Shown here: piece by piece, positions 16,425-24,721 of the stretch
Layout of the letters: every line of letters starts with the position of its first letter
How positions within the stretch are numbered: position 1 is the stretch's first letter
NCBI GenBank assembly: GCA_027067575.1
Contig: JAMOVQ010000098.1
Span: 1-40,954, forward strand
Source of the DNA: Thermoanaerobaculia bacterium
Lineage (GTDB): Bacteria; Acidobacteriota; Thermoanaerobaculia; Thermoanaerobaculales; Sulfomarinibacteraceae
Length of the DNA: 40,954 nucleotides
Reading direction: 5' to 3'
Notes under the pieces: generated by a model
The model's input: only the letters and a program-made list of their open reading frames with translations
Database searches by the model: none
What the model was told of the DNA's origin: nothing
Translations under genes and position numbers: made by a program

Positions 16425-17801
16425 ATGGCGACGATCACGGCAAAGATGGCGGAGTGGGCGGCCTCGGTCCGGTACGAGGATCTTCCGGGCGAGGTCGTGG
16501 AGACGGCGAAGCGGTTCCTGATGGATTCGGTGGGGTGCGCCCTCGGGGGCTCGGCCCAGCACGACGTAGCGCTGGCGAGGGCCGTTGCCGACGAGACCGC
16601 GGGCACCGGGCCGTGCCGCGTCCTGGTGACGGGCGAGCTGGTGGACCCGGTGACGGCGGCGTTCCTCAACTCGCTGATGATCCGGGTCATGGACTACAAC
16701 GACATCTACTGGAAGCAGGATCCATCCCACCCGTCGGACCTGATCCCGGCAGCGCTGGCGGCGGCCGAGCGCGCCGGCGGCTCCGGACGGGACCTGATCC
16801 TGGGCATCGTGCTCGCCTACGAGTTCGAGCAGCGGCTGTGCGAGGTGTCGTTCCCCGGGATCCGCGAGATCGGCTGGCACCACGGGACGCTGACCGCGGT
16901 GGCCGCTCCCATCGCCGCGGGCCGCCTCCTCGGGCTGTCGGCGGAGCAGATCCAGCACGCCATCGGAATCTCGGCCTCGCGCCACTGCGTCACCGGATCG
17001 GTGACAGCGGGCAAGCTGACCATGATGAAGAACACGGTCGATCCGCTGGCGACCCAGTCCGGCGTGCTCGCGGCGCTGCTGGCCGAGCGGGGGTACACGG
17101 GCCCCGAGCACGTCCTGGACGGCAAGGAGGGGTTCTCCCACGTCTTCGACACCGAATGGCGGTGGGAGATCCTGACGGACGGCCTCGGCGAGAGCTGGCG
17201 GATCCTCCAGTGCGGGATGAAGTTCTTCCCCACCGAGGCGCTGACCCACGCGCCGATCTCGGCCGTCCTCGACCTCGTCACGGAGCACGACCTCGATCCC
17301 GACGAGATCGAGACCGTGACGATCCACTCCCTGGCCCGGGCTGCCGACATCCTGGCCGACGAGTCCAAGTACGACCCGCGCACCAAGGAGACGGCGGACC
17401 ACTCGCTCCCGTACGTCGTCGCCGCGGCCATCGTCGACCGCCAGGTGACCCCGAAGCAGTTCCAGCCCGAGAAGATCATGGACCCCAGGATCCGTGCGCA
17501 GCTCCGGAAGGTCCGCGTCGTGGCGGATCCCGAGATCGAGGCCGTATTCCCCGAGCTCCAGCGTGTCAGAGTCGAGATCACCACCACGGACGGCCGGACC
17601 CTCACCAGGCAACTCGACTACCCCAAGGGTGATCCACGCAACCCTCTGACCGACGAGGAGATCACCGGCAAGTTCCGCGCCCTCGGTGAGGGTGTCGCCT
17701 CCACCGACGAGATGGACCGGATGCAGGACGCCATCCGCCGGGCCGAAACGTTCGACGACGTCCGCGAACTGGCCGCCCGCCTCGTGGTCTACGGCCGCTG
17801 A
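16425..17801 (+). CDS. MmgE/PrpD family protein
   Basis: A 458-residue member of the MmgE/PrpD family, which includes 2-methylcitrate dehydratase and cis-aconitate decarboxylase. The N-terminal helical domain (LPGEVVETAKRFLMDSVGCA, then RVMDYNDIYWKQ) and the long second domain with the conserved HHGTLTAVAAPIAAGRLLGL and FFPTEALTHAP segments match the family along its whole length. The start at ATG 16425 has an excellent GAGCAGGAGG site. No other methylcitrate-cycle genes (prpB, prpC) are nearby, so the specific reaction is uncertain; many family members act on other hydroxy-acids. It is divergent from the sigma-CHAT operon and appears monocistronic. Confidence 0.88.
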   Translation: MATITAKMAEWAASVRYEDLPGEVVETAKRFLMDSVGCALGGSAQHDVALARAVADETAGTGPCRVLVTGELVDPVTAAFLNSLMIRVMDYNDIYWKQDPSHPSDLIPAALAAAERAGGSGRDLILGIVLAYEFEQRLCEVSFPGIREIGWHHGTLTAVAAPIAAGRLLGLSAEQIQHAIGISASRHCVTGSVTAGKLTMMKNTVDPLATQSGVLAALLAERGYTGPEHVLDGKEGFSHVFDTEWRWEILTDGLGESWRILQCGMKFFPTEALTHAPISAVLDLVTEHDLDPDEIETVTIHSLARAADILADESKYDPRTKETADHSLPYVVAAAIVDRQVTPKQFQPEKIMDPRIRAQLRKVRVVADPEIEAVFPELQRVRVEITTTDGRTLTRQLDYPKGDPRNPLTDEEITGKFRALGEGVASTDEMDRMQDAIRRAETFDDVRELAARLVVYGR

Positions 17802-17901
17802 GCGCCCGCTCGACCCCGGGACCGGGCGGACGCGGCCGTCCCAATCCGGCCCGGTGACGTCCGGAAACGGATCAGGTCGCCATCCGCTTCACGGGCCTGT
17901 T

Positions 17902-17927
17902 CAGGAACGGTTCTTGCAGTGTTCCTG
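17902..17927 (+). promoter_or_regulatory. possible sigma-54 (-24/-12) promoter with inverted repeat
   Basis: AGGAACG-GTTC-TTGCA places GG (17904-17905) and GC (17916-17917) exactly 10 nt apart, as in the sigma-54 consensus TGGCACG-N4-TTGCA, with TTGCA perfect. Transcription would begin near 17929, 40 nt before the C25 gene. The same bases form an inverted repeat CAGGAAC-N12-GTTCCTG (17902-17927), so a repressor operator is the alternative. Confidence 0.4.
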
Positions 17928-17969
17928 CTCAGGACCGGGCGAGAATCGCCTGGGAGCGGGGGTGGCCGC

Positions 17970-20900
17970 ATGGTGGAACGGAATCGTCGCGGCAGACCGT
18001 GGTCGCGGGCAGGCGTGAGCCTCCTGTTGGGGGCCGTGTGCCTTCTGGTGGCCGGATGGCTGGAAGCAGGCTGGACGGACGAGGCCCTGCACGTTCAGGG
18101 ACCCTCCATCGGCCTCTACAACGGGGACTACGTCTCGGAGTCGGCGGGTCTCGACACGTACTACGCCTTTTGGATCGAGGTTCCTCCTGGAACGGGAGAG
18201 CTCCGGATCTACCTTTACGACGCCGACATCGGCGGTGGTGGGAGCTCGGAGGCCCTCGATCTGACCAACTCGAACGCCACGGCGGTCCGCTACACCCTGA
18301 TCGACCCCACGGGCGCCGTGTTCACCACTGTCAACCTGCCTTTTGGCGCCTGTTCCACGTGCGACGATGCGTGGGCCTACATCGGAGGACCCTCGTCCCC
18401 CATGCCCGGTCACTGGGAGTTCCGGATCGACCAGAGCACAGGCGTTCAGAGTGGCGGAGGACCCTGGGACGATATCAACGTCGTGTGGCTGGCACCGTAC
18501 GATCCCGTCAACGGCGTGGAGCTCAACCTGTACGCCCGGAGCTACACCGCCATGGGGAACGTCATGGGAGGAGGTACGGTAACGTACGATCTGTTCCCGT
18601 GGGTCGTCTGCGGCTGCGAGGCGGATTCCAACGACTTCGACGCCGACGCCTCTGCAACCGGGACCACGATGACGATCTCAACCCGGTCAGGAGCCACCAC
18701 ATGGAGCCCAACGGCTTCGGGCGCAACCACCTGGGCCAACAACACCCTGGGGGGGTTCACGACCGATTCCGATTCGATCGACTACGGGATCTGGCATGTG
18801 GCCTACGATCTGACCACCACGAGTTCGTTCCCGTACAACTGGGGAACCTACGAGTTCGGAAACTGGGACGCGGCAGACCCCGCAGGCAGTGGACCACCCC
18901 CATCGGCTCAGCCGGAGGCGAACACGGCACGCCTGTACTTCACAACCCTGGATGGCGGGGGGGCCGATCCCCCGGAGGCACCCGCCAAGGAGTACCTCGA
19001 GCAGATGGTCCGCTACAGATCGGGCCCAACTCCCCCTCAGACGGGCCAGACCACCGTGGTCACCGTGACCGTCCGGGTCGCCAATCCGACGGCGTACCCG
19101 ATCGAGTTCTCCTCCAACCAGACGATCACCTCCTGGGTCCCCGGAGGCGATGCCGTGTATCACGGGAATCTCCAGCTCGGACAGGGTACGGTGATCTCTC
19201 AGCCTGCGCTCGGCGGATCGGGCAACGTCGTGTGGAACCCGGGTACCGTTGCGGCCGGAAGCACCGTGATCATGGCCTACGAGGTTGCCGTCACCCCCTC
19301 GGCCTCCGGTCAACGGGTTCCCGTCACGGGATGGCCTGGCAACCATGGCACGACGGCCACCTACGTCGATGGCACCTGTGCGGGTGCCGGATGCTCCGGC
19401 ACCCAGCTCGACAGCGCCACTGCCACGATGGGGCCCCTGTGCGGGCTCGCCATCACCGAGAACCAGGTGACTCACGCAGTGATCACAGCGTTTCGCCTGC
19501 TGGATGATGGCGGAGAAAGCGTCGTCGAATGGGAAACCGGATCCGAGGAGGGCACCCTGGGATATCGGCTGTTGCGGGATGATCGGGGACGCCGGGTGCC
19601 CGTCCTGGCGGCGGCCGTACCGGCTCTCTGGAATGCGGCTCGTGGTGGGACGTACCGTGTGCGAAGCTCTGCCATCGGACGCGAATCCCGGTCTACATTC
19701 TGGCTCGAGGAGCTGGAAGCCGGGGGGAAACGGATCCTTCATGGCCCCTACACCCCTTCCGTGGAGCCGATGCCGCGCGGATCTCAAGGTGAATGGCCGT
19801 CACGGAACCGAGAGTGGGAGCGCCATCCTCATGACGTGGTGCCCGCGCCCGATCCAATCCACCGGCCGTCGGGAACGTCCATGGACACTCGGGGGTCGGC
19901 CCTGGCTGTGGGCATCCGGGGCAGGGGCATGGCCCTTATCCCTGCGGAGTTCCTGGCTCGTGGAACGGGCCAGACCGAGGGGACGATCCGGCGGCTGATC
20001 CGCTGGGGACGGATCCGGCTCACCCACAAGGGCCAGCCCGTGGCCTGGAAGGCCGCGCCCCACGGCGCAGGACTGATCTTCTTCGCGCCAGGGCTGGATT
20101 CGCTCTACACGAACGAGGACGTCTTCGTGCTGTCCGTCAGCTCTCGTTCGGGAAGCATTCCTTCCCGGTACGCAGCAGCGTTCCCCCCGTCTTACGGCGG
20201 CACCTTCTCGTCGTCCATCCATGCCGAGGAAGATCACCTCGCGGCCACGGTACTCGGGCTGGATCCCGAATCCGACTACTGGTTCTGGACCGGACTCATC
20301 GCGGGAGATCCAGTGATGAATCACTGTGCTCTGCCTCTGGATGCTCCGAATCCATCTTCCGGAGAGGCCAGCCTGACACTTCGGTTCCAGGGAGCCTCCG
20401 ATACCGAAGGAGGTCGCCATGAGGCTCGGGTCCTGCTCAACGGCACCGAGCTGGGTACTGCAACATGGCAGGGACTGACCACCCATGAAGCGACGTTCTC
20501 GTTCGATGGAACACTGTTGGCGCGCGGGAGAACCAATACCGTGACGGTGGAGGCCAGGGCCACCTCTTCCTTCAGCGCGTTCTTCATCGATTCCATGGAC
20601 TTGCGGTACCGCAGGACATACCGGGTCGACCACGACGCTCTGTTCTTCGATGTCGCCGAACCGGGGGCCGTCACCCTGGAGGGCCCCGGAACAGCGGCCC
20701 TGCAGCTCTTCAACGTCACCGACGAGAGCCAGCCCGTCGAGTTGCAAGGAGCCCGATCCGGATCGGCTTTCACGGCCGATCTGACACCCGGGCGGTACGT
20801 TGCAGTTCCCGACGGGGGATTCCTCCAGCCCGCATCCCTGCGCGCCGTCAGCGAAGAGGACCCTCTCCGGAGGCCAGCAACGTACCTGGTGGTGTCTCCA

Positions 20901-22025
20901 CAGGCGCTTCGCGACGGGGCCAACAGACTCGCAGAACACCGGGAGAAGCGGGGACTGACCGCCGCCGTCGTGACGGTGGAAGAGATCATGGACCGGTACA
21001 ACGGTTCCATCTTCGATCCCCACGCGATTCAAAGGTTCCTCGAAGAGGCGTACCGTTCCTGGGATACCCCGCCCCGGTTCGTGGTCCTCCTGGGAACCGG
21101 TTCCTTCGACTACCGGGGGCTGCTGGGACCCGGCCGGCCGGGAGTGCCTCCCCTGCTTCTCAAGACCCCCCAGGGGTTGTACGCCGCCGATGGCCTGTTC
21201 ACCGATTTCGACGGCGACGGCGTTCCTGAGATTCCCGTGGGCCGGCTTCCGTTCACCGACCGCGACATCCTGGAGAAGTGGCTTCACCATGCGGAGATCT
21301 GGGAGACACGTGCCCTGCCTCCAACCCTTCTGGCTATCAGCGACGACCGGGAAGGGGCGGCGGACTTCACGGACGATGCAGCGTACGTCACGGGCGTGCT
21401 GCCGCGAGGGTTCTCCCGGACGTGGTCCGGCCTGGACCGGGACGATCTCACGACGGTCCGGGCAACGCTGTTCCGGAGCCTTGAGGGCGGCGTCTCTCTG
21501 GTCCAGTATTTCGGTCATGGCGGTTCCGATCGATGGGCTGACGAGGGGATTCTGACCGTGGATGACCTGGACGGCTCCCACGCATTCGGGGTTCCGCCGT
21601 TCGTCACCGCACTGACCTGTGCCGTCAACCGCTTCGAAATCCCCGGCTATTCATGTCTGGGAGAGCGCCTTCTCGACCCTGGTGATGGCGGTGCGGTGGC
21701 CGTCTGGTCGCCCTCCGGGCTGACGAGCCGCGCCGATCTCCGCAAGCTGGGCCGTGCGCTGGAGGGGGCCCTGGTCCTCCCGGGTGGTACCACTCTGGGT
21801 GAGGCGTTGCGGGAAGCCCTGTCGGTATTCCCGGCCGGAACAGATGGGACCACCTGCCGGCTGTTGTTCAACCTTCTGGGTGACCCAGCGCTTCCGGTGA
21901 GGTTTGACTGTCCAGGTGGCGAAAGCTCTCCCGACCTGCCGGGCGCGACGTCGGGATCCTTCTCGCCGCCGATTCCGTTGCCGGACGACGTGACCCATGC
22001 ACGGCCCGTCGATCCGGCCCGGTGA
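17970..22025 (+). CDS. secreted gingipain-like (peptidase C25) protease
   Basis: A 1351-residue exported cysteine protease. A signal peptide of about 33 residues (MVERNRRGRP, then a hydrophobic core) is followed by beta-rich N-terminal modules. About 345-450 resembles a DUF11/CARDB-like repeat, and about 505-600 resembles the fibronectin-like unit common in C25 proteins (VVEWETGSEEGTLGYRLLRD). The C25 catalytic domain occupies about 970-1310, starting with TYLVVSPQALRDGANRLAEH. The presumed dyad is His1183 (QYFGHGGS) and Cys1217 (ALTCAVN); their 34-residue spacing is close to that in gingipain R. No type IX sorting domain is evident at the C-terminus. ATG 17970 is preceded by GGGGGTGG. The small-peptide gene starts 10 nt after its stop codon and an HprK-like kinase follows, so the peptide is a plausible substrate. 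Confidence 0.85.
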   Translation: MVERNRRGRPWSRAGVSLLLGAVCLLVAGWLEAGWTDEALHVQGPSIGLYNGDYVSESAGLDTYYAFWIEVPPGTGELRIYLYDADIGGGGSSEALDLTNSNATAVRYTLIDPTGAVFTTVNLPFGACSTCDDAWAYIGGPSSPMPGHWEFRIDQSTGVQSGGGPWDDINVVWLAPYDPVNGVELNLYARSYTAMGNVMGGGTVTYDLFPWVVCGCEADSNDFDADASATGTTMTISTRSGATTWSPTASGATTWANNTLGGFTTDSDSIDYGIWHVAYDLTTTSSFPYNWGTYEFGNWDAADPAGSGPPPSAQPEANTARLYFTTLDGGGADPPEAPAKEYLEQMVRYRSGPTPPQTGQTTVVTVTVRVANPTAYPIEFSSNQTITSWVPGGDAVYHGNLQLGQGTVISQPALGGSGNVVWNPGTVAAGSTVIMAYEVAVTPSASGQRVPVTGWPGNHGTTATYVDGTCAGAGCSGTQLDSATATMGPLCGLAITENQVTHAVITAFRLLDDGGESVVEWETGSEEGTLGYRLLRDDRGRRVPVLAAAVPALWNAARGGTYRVRSSAIGRESRSTFWLEELEAGGKRILHGPYTPSVEPMPRGSQGEWPSRNREWERHPHDVVPAPDPIHRPSGTSMDTRGSALAVGIRGRGMALIPAEFLARGTGQTEGTIRRLIRWGRIRLTHKGQPVAWKAAPHGAGLIFFAPGLDSLYTNEDVFVLSVSSRSGSIPSRYAAAFPPSYGGTFSSSIHAEEDHLAATVLGLDPESDYWFWTGLIAGDPVMNHCALPLDAPNPSSGEASLTLRFQGASDTEGGRHEARVLLNGTELGTATWQGLTTHEATFSFDGTLLARGRTNTVTVEARATSSFSAFFIDSMDLRYRRTYRVDHDALFFDVAEPGAVTLEGPGTAALQLFNVTDESQPVELQGARSGSAFTADLTPGRYVAVPDGGFLQPASLRAVSEEDPLRRPATYLVVSPQALRDGANRLAEHREKRGLTAAVVTVEEIMDRYNGSIFDPHAIQRFLEEAYRSWDTPPRFVVLLGTGSFDYRGLLGPGRPGVPPLLLKTPQGLYAADGLFTDFDGDGVPEIPVGRLPFTDRDILEKWLHHAEIWETRALPPTLLAISDDREGAADFTDDAAYVTGVLPRGFSRTWSGLDRDDLTTVRATLFRSLEGGVSLVQYFGHGGSDRWADEGILTVDDLDGSHAFGVPPFVTALTCAVNRFEIPGYSCLGERLLDPGDGGAVAVWSPSGLTSRADLRKLGRALEGALVLPGGTTLGEALREALSVFPAGTDGTTCRLLFNLLGDPALPVRFDCPGGESSPDLPGATSGSFSPPIPLPDDVTHARPVDPAR

Positions 22026-22035
22026 GGGGGAGTTC

Positions 22036-22266
22036 ATGGACAGCGGAAATATCGGGGAAAGCATGAAAGACTGCGGCATCGTCAGACAATCGTCGGGCGA
22101 CGAGTGTCGGATTCCTGGCGGCGGTGTCGCCGCCAGGGCCCGCCGTCCGTACGTCCCCCCACGGATTCTCAGCTCGGAGACGGTGGAAGTGGTGGCCTCG
22201 ACCTGTACGGGCCCAACGGCCAAGGCCACGCCGGTGGACTGCTCTTCTGGCCCGATCCAGAGCTGA
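22036..22266 (+). CDS. RiPP-like precursor peptide
   Basis: A 76-residue peptide with GGTGAGGGGG before ATG 22036. Residues 38-50 read RPYVPPRILSSET, close to the YxxPxL leader motif recognised by PqqD-type peptide-binding domains in lasso-peptide precursors. The C-terminal part (about 51-76) is rich in Thr, Ser, Cys and Pro, with CTGP and DCSSGP motifs and a final Ser. The gene lies between a C25 protease (10 nt upstream) and an HprK-like kinase (8 nt downstream). In paeninodin-type clusters an HprK homologue phosphorylates a C-terminal Ser, so a phosphorylated product is a reasonable guess. No lasso cyclase, leader protease or separate PqqD gene is nearby. The family is not one I recognise with certainty. 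Confidence 0.65.
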   Translation: MDSGNIGESMKDCGIVRQSSGDECRIPGGGVAARARRPYVPPRILSSETVEVVASTCTGPTAKATPVDCSSGPIQS

Positions 22267-22273
22267 TCCGGTC

Positions 22274-23200
22274 GTGTCCGGCCTCGAACGGTTCGTACGA
22301 AGTCCGGCACGACTCGGCCTCTCGGTCCTCCTCCGTGCTGAGGGCGGGCGAGGCCTCAACCTCCAGATGCCGTTTGGAACCGTGATGCTGCGAGGTGTCC
22401 CGGCAACCTCCGTGTCCGTCCTGAACGACTGTTGGCGTTCGTGGTTCCAGCGGGGTCCGGCACCGTCATCCTTCGAGGAAAGTGTTCTGGTCGATGTGGC
22501 ACCAGTGGGACCGGACGAGTTCAGGGAGGCTGGAGAGATCGTCTGGGATCCATTTCTATGTGTGGAGCCGTCGCAGGACCGGGTTCAGGCCGCCGGATAC
22601 CGGTGGATGGCGGAGGTCAGACGCACCGTGCCGGTACGGGCTCGCCTTTGGCTGGACCGTACGGCCCGCGGATCGGTCCTTGGAGATCTCTGGGAAAACT
22701 TCCTGCGACTCGTCTCGGCGTACGCCGTCCTCGCTGAAGGCGGGTTGCTGGTCCACGGTGCTGCGGCCGGGTTCCCCGGTGAAGGTATCCTCTTCCCGGG
22801 CCCGTCGGGAGCAGGCAAGTCCACCATCTCCGGGATCCTCGAACGTGAAGGAGTTCAGATCCTCTCGGACGACTGCACGGCCATCGTCCGCTCGGACAAT
22901 GGTTACGGCGTGGCCGGTCTGCCGTTCGGTGGTGAACGTCGGCCCCGAAGACCACCGACGCGGCCGTTTCCACTCCGTACCATCTGCCTCCTCGAGAAGG
23001 CTCATGAGACCGCGACCCGTCCTGCACGGCAATCCGAGACCCTTGCCCGCCTCGTGGCCTCGTCTCCCTTCGTCAACGGTGACCCAGCCGTGCACTCGGC
23101 TCTGCTCGAACACGCCACGGCAATCGTCGGCGCCGTGAGGACCGTACATCTCCGCTTTTCCCGCTCCGGCGGTGTTGCAAGGGCGCTCCAGGCCCGATGA
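22274..23200 (+). CDS. HPr-kinase-like P-loop kinase
   Basis: A 308-residue protein whose second half matches the HprK/PEP-carboxykinase-type fold: LLVHGAAAGFPGEGILFPG, the P-loop GPSGAGKST (176-184), and an acidic pair ILSDD (about 196-200) where HprK carries catalytic aspartates. The first 150 residues are not recognised but have the layout of HprK-related kinases that phosphorylate peptides rather than HPr. There is no PTS gene in the window, which argues against a classical HPr kinase. The GTG start at 22274, 8 nt after the peptide stop codon, is chosen for spacing; its ribosome site is weak, so coupling to peptide translation is likely. Other in-frame GTG or ATG codons are possible. Most likely modifies the preceding peptide. 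Confidence 0.75.
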   Translation: MSGLERFVRSPARLGLSVLLRAEGGRGLNLQMPFGTVMLRGVPATSVSVLNDCWRSWFQRGPAPSSFEESVLVDVAPVGPDEFREAGEIVWDPFLCVEPSQDRVQAAGYRWMAEVRRTVPVRARLWLDRTARGSVLGDLWENFLRLVSAYAVLAEGGLLVHGAAAGFPGEGILFPGPSGAGKSTISGILEREGVQILSDDCTAIVRSDNGYGVAGLPFGGERRPRRPPTRPFPLRTICLLEKAHETATRPARQSETLARLVASSPFVNGDPAVHSALLEHATAIVGAVRTVHLRFSRSGGVARALQAR

Positions 23201-23305
23201 ACGCTAGATTCAGTAACCAGGCACGTCCTGCAACCGCAGCGGCGACAACCGACATGGCGATACACGACCGGACCCCAGAGACGGGGACGTGACCCAGCTC
23301 TGACC

Positions 23306-23526
23306 ACCGGACCGTCGTGGCTTCCTCCGGCTCGGCGCCCTCCTCTTCCACCATCGGCTGATCCATCGGAGGCCGTAGTGCCTCTTCGAGGGTGTCTCCG
23401 TCGATGACGGCGGGCTCCCCATCGAAGGTCCAGATCACGATCAGGTCTCGGGTTGCGGCGAGTTTCCGGGGACGCATGCCGGCGGGAAGCGAAAACGGCA
23501 CGAGATCGCCGCTGGACGTATCCACC
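23306..23526 (-). pseudogene. 5'-truncated copy of the 27592-28818 gene
   Basis: These 221 bp align without gaps to 27594-27814, the 3' end of the secreted propeller-like gene, with about 15 mismatches by eye. The reading frame is conserved (DTSSGDLVPFSLPAGM...; IDGDTLEEALRPP) but the first ~330 codons are missing and the frame runs on past the homologue's stop. It is a decayed partial duplication. Confidence 0.75.
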
Positions 23527-23696
23527 CTCCTCGCGAGACCGTCTCACCCTGCCATGGAAGACCGAGCTCACCCGAGTACCCGTGACGATTCCGCGACAGC
23601 CCAGGAGAACGCCGCACATCTCCCTCGCGGCCCCCAGGAATCGGTTCATCCTCCCCCAGGTGGAGCCCCATGGAACTGAGACAGCGTTTCAAAAAG

Positions 23697-23713
23697 AAAG
23701 GGAGTGTCCCTTT
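23697..23713. repeat. palindromic repeat copy R1
   Basis: AAAGGGA-GTG-TCCCTTT, a perfect 7-bp inverted repeat, extended by TTCTGG on the right. It lies just upstream of the small gene at 23757 and belongs to the dispersed family also seen at 24654, 29304 and 34555. Confidence 0.75.
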
Positions 23714-23744
23714 TTCTGGCAGTACAATCCAACTCTTCGTATGG

Positions 23745-23750
23745 TACAAT
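23745..23750 (+). promoter_or_regulatory. -10 box of a leaderless promoter (TACAAT)
   Basis: TACAAT ends 6 nt before GTG 23757 and no Shine-Dalgarno is present. A second TACAAT lies at 23723-23728. No clear -35 is visible. Confidence 0.45.
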
Positions 23751-23756
23751 CCCACT

Positions 23757-24008
23757 GTGACCACGATAGATAGCCAGTTCTTCGGTGATTCCGAGGCGCT
23801 CCGGCAACGGTCCGAGAGCCTCTCGACCTTCGCCGAGTGGGACCGGGAGAACCCCGTCGTCATGGACCCCACCCGGGCCGTCGCGGCCGTCGCCTCCCTG
23901 TACCGCCTCATCCCCGCGGACGCACGCCGCCGGGAGGACGATCCCGACTTCGAGGGCGTGGGGCGGATGCTCGACGCCCTGGCCCGGCTCGGACGATCCC
24001 GTGGTTGA
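23757..24008 (+). CDS. small protein paired with a nucleotidyltransferase
   Basis: An 83-residue charged protein of unknown function, with residues such as DSEALRQRSESLSTFAEWDR and a helical middle (RAVAAVASLYRLIPADARRR). The GTG start 23757 lies 6 nt after a TACAAT box. The stop codon overlaps the start of the nucleotidyltransferase gene by 8 bp, so the two are translationally coupled. The order small gene then AbiEii-like transferase is typical of toxin-antitoxin-type modules, where the first gene often encodes the neutralising partner. I see no HEPN motif or DNA-binding motif, so that role is only inferred from gene order. Confidence 0.6.
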   Translation: MTTIDSQFFGDSEALRQRSESLSTFAEWDRENPVVMDPTRAVAAVASLYRLIPADARRREDDPDFEGVGRMLDALARLGRSRG

Positions 24009-24555
24009 CCTGGAACGGGTCCTCGCCGATCTGGCCCGGCGGCTCGCGGCAGCCGGGGTTCCGTACATGGTGATCGGCGGCCTGGCCAACGCCGTCTGGG
24101 GCGTTCCCCGAAGCACACTGGACATCGACGTCACGGTGCTTCTCGACCCGGGAGAGACCGGCGCCCTCCTGGCGGCGCTCGGCCCCGCCTACCGGCCCCG
24201 GCCCGAGGACCCCGAGGCGTTCGCCGAACGGACGCGGGTCCTTCCCCTGCTCCACGAGGACGGTATCCAGATCGACCTCATCCTCGCCATGCTCCCGTTC
24301 GAGGAGGAGGCGATCCGCCGGTCTGTGGAAATCCCCATCCGGGGCGTCCCCGTCCGCTTCTGCACCGCCGAGGATCTCGTTCTCCACAAGCTCGTCTCCG
24401 ACCGCGAACGCGATCGCGACGACGTCGCCGGGATCATCCAACGCAACCGGTCGAGGCTGGACCGTGCATACCTCGATCCCCGCGTCGAGGAGCTGGCCTC
24501 CATCCTGGACCGCCCAGAGCTCGTCCACTGGTACCACCGGCTACTGGACGGCTGA
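24001..24555 (+). CDS. AbiEii-like nucleotidyltransferase
   Basis: A 184-residue protein of the DNA polymerase beta-type nucleotidyltransferase fold. The N-terminus contains MVIGGLANAVWGVPRSTLDI, with the GG motif at 26-27 and the metal-binding D-x-D at 41 and 43; a third acidic strand is suggested by DGIQIDLILA. This pattern matches the AbiEii/DUF6036 group of toxin-antitoxin nucleotidyltransferases that can modify tRNA or other targets. The GTG start 24001 overlaps the upstream small gene by 8 bp. A palindromic repeat of the same family lies on each side of the pair (R1, R2), giving a compact cassette. Whether it acts as a toxin is not demonstrated by sequence. Confidence 0.75.
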   Translation: MVDLERVLADLARRLAAAGVPYMVIGGLANAVWGVPRSTLDIDVTVLLDPGETGALLAALGPAYRPRPEDPEAFAERTRVLPLLHEDGIQIDLILAMLPFEEEAIRRSVEIPIRGVPVRFCTAEDLVLHKLVSDRERDRDDVAGIIQRNRSRLDRAYLDPRVEELASILDRPELVHWYHRLLDG

Positions 24556-24653
24556 CCACCCGCCCCTGGAGGGGCCACCGTCCGCCGCGTCATCGCCCCC
24601 CCGCCCGGAGCATCCCCGCCCCCCACAGGACGATCGAGACGCCGTCTCATCGA

Positions 24654-24673
24654 GAAAGGGGGTGTCCCTTTTC
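24654..24673. repeat. palindromic repeat copy R2
   Basis: GAAAGGG-GGTG-TCCCTTTTC, a slightly imperfect form of the AAAGGGA-GTG-TCCCTTT family, about 100 bp after the nucleotidyltransferase stop. Confidence 0.65.
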
Positions 24674-24721
24674 GGAGAAGAAGGCCGCGGTGACGTTCTC
24701 ACTCATTCACCGATGACCCGT

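Noticed and set aside
22036-23200. A complete lasso-peptide cluster
   Set aside because: There is no asparagine-synthetase-like cyclase, leader protease or separate PqqD gene; only a precursor-like peptide and an HprK-like kinase are seen.
23002-23649. A 215-residue reverse-strand open frame over the truncated copy
   Set aside because: It runs in a different frame from the homologous segment and overlaps the HprK-like gene; the preserved frame is that of the parent gene's 3' end.
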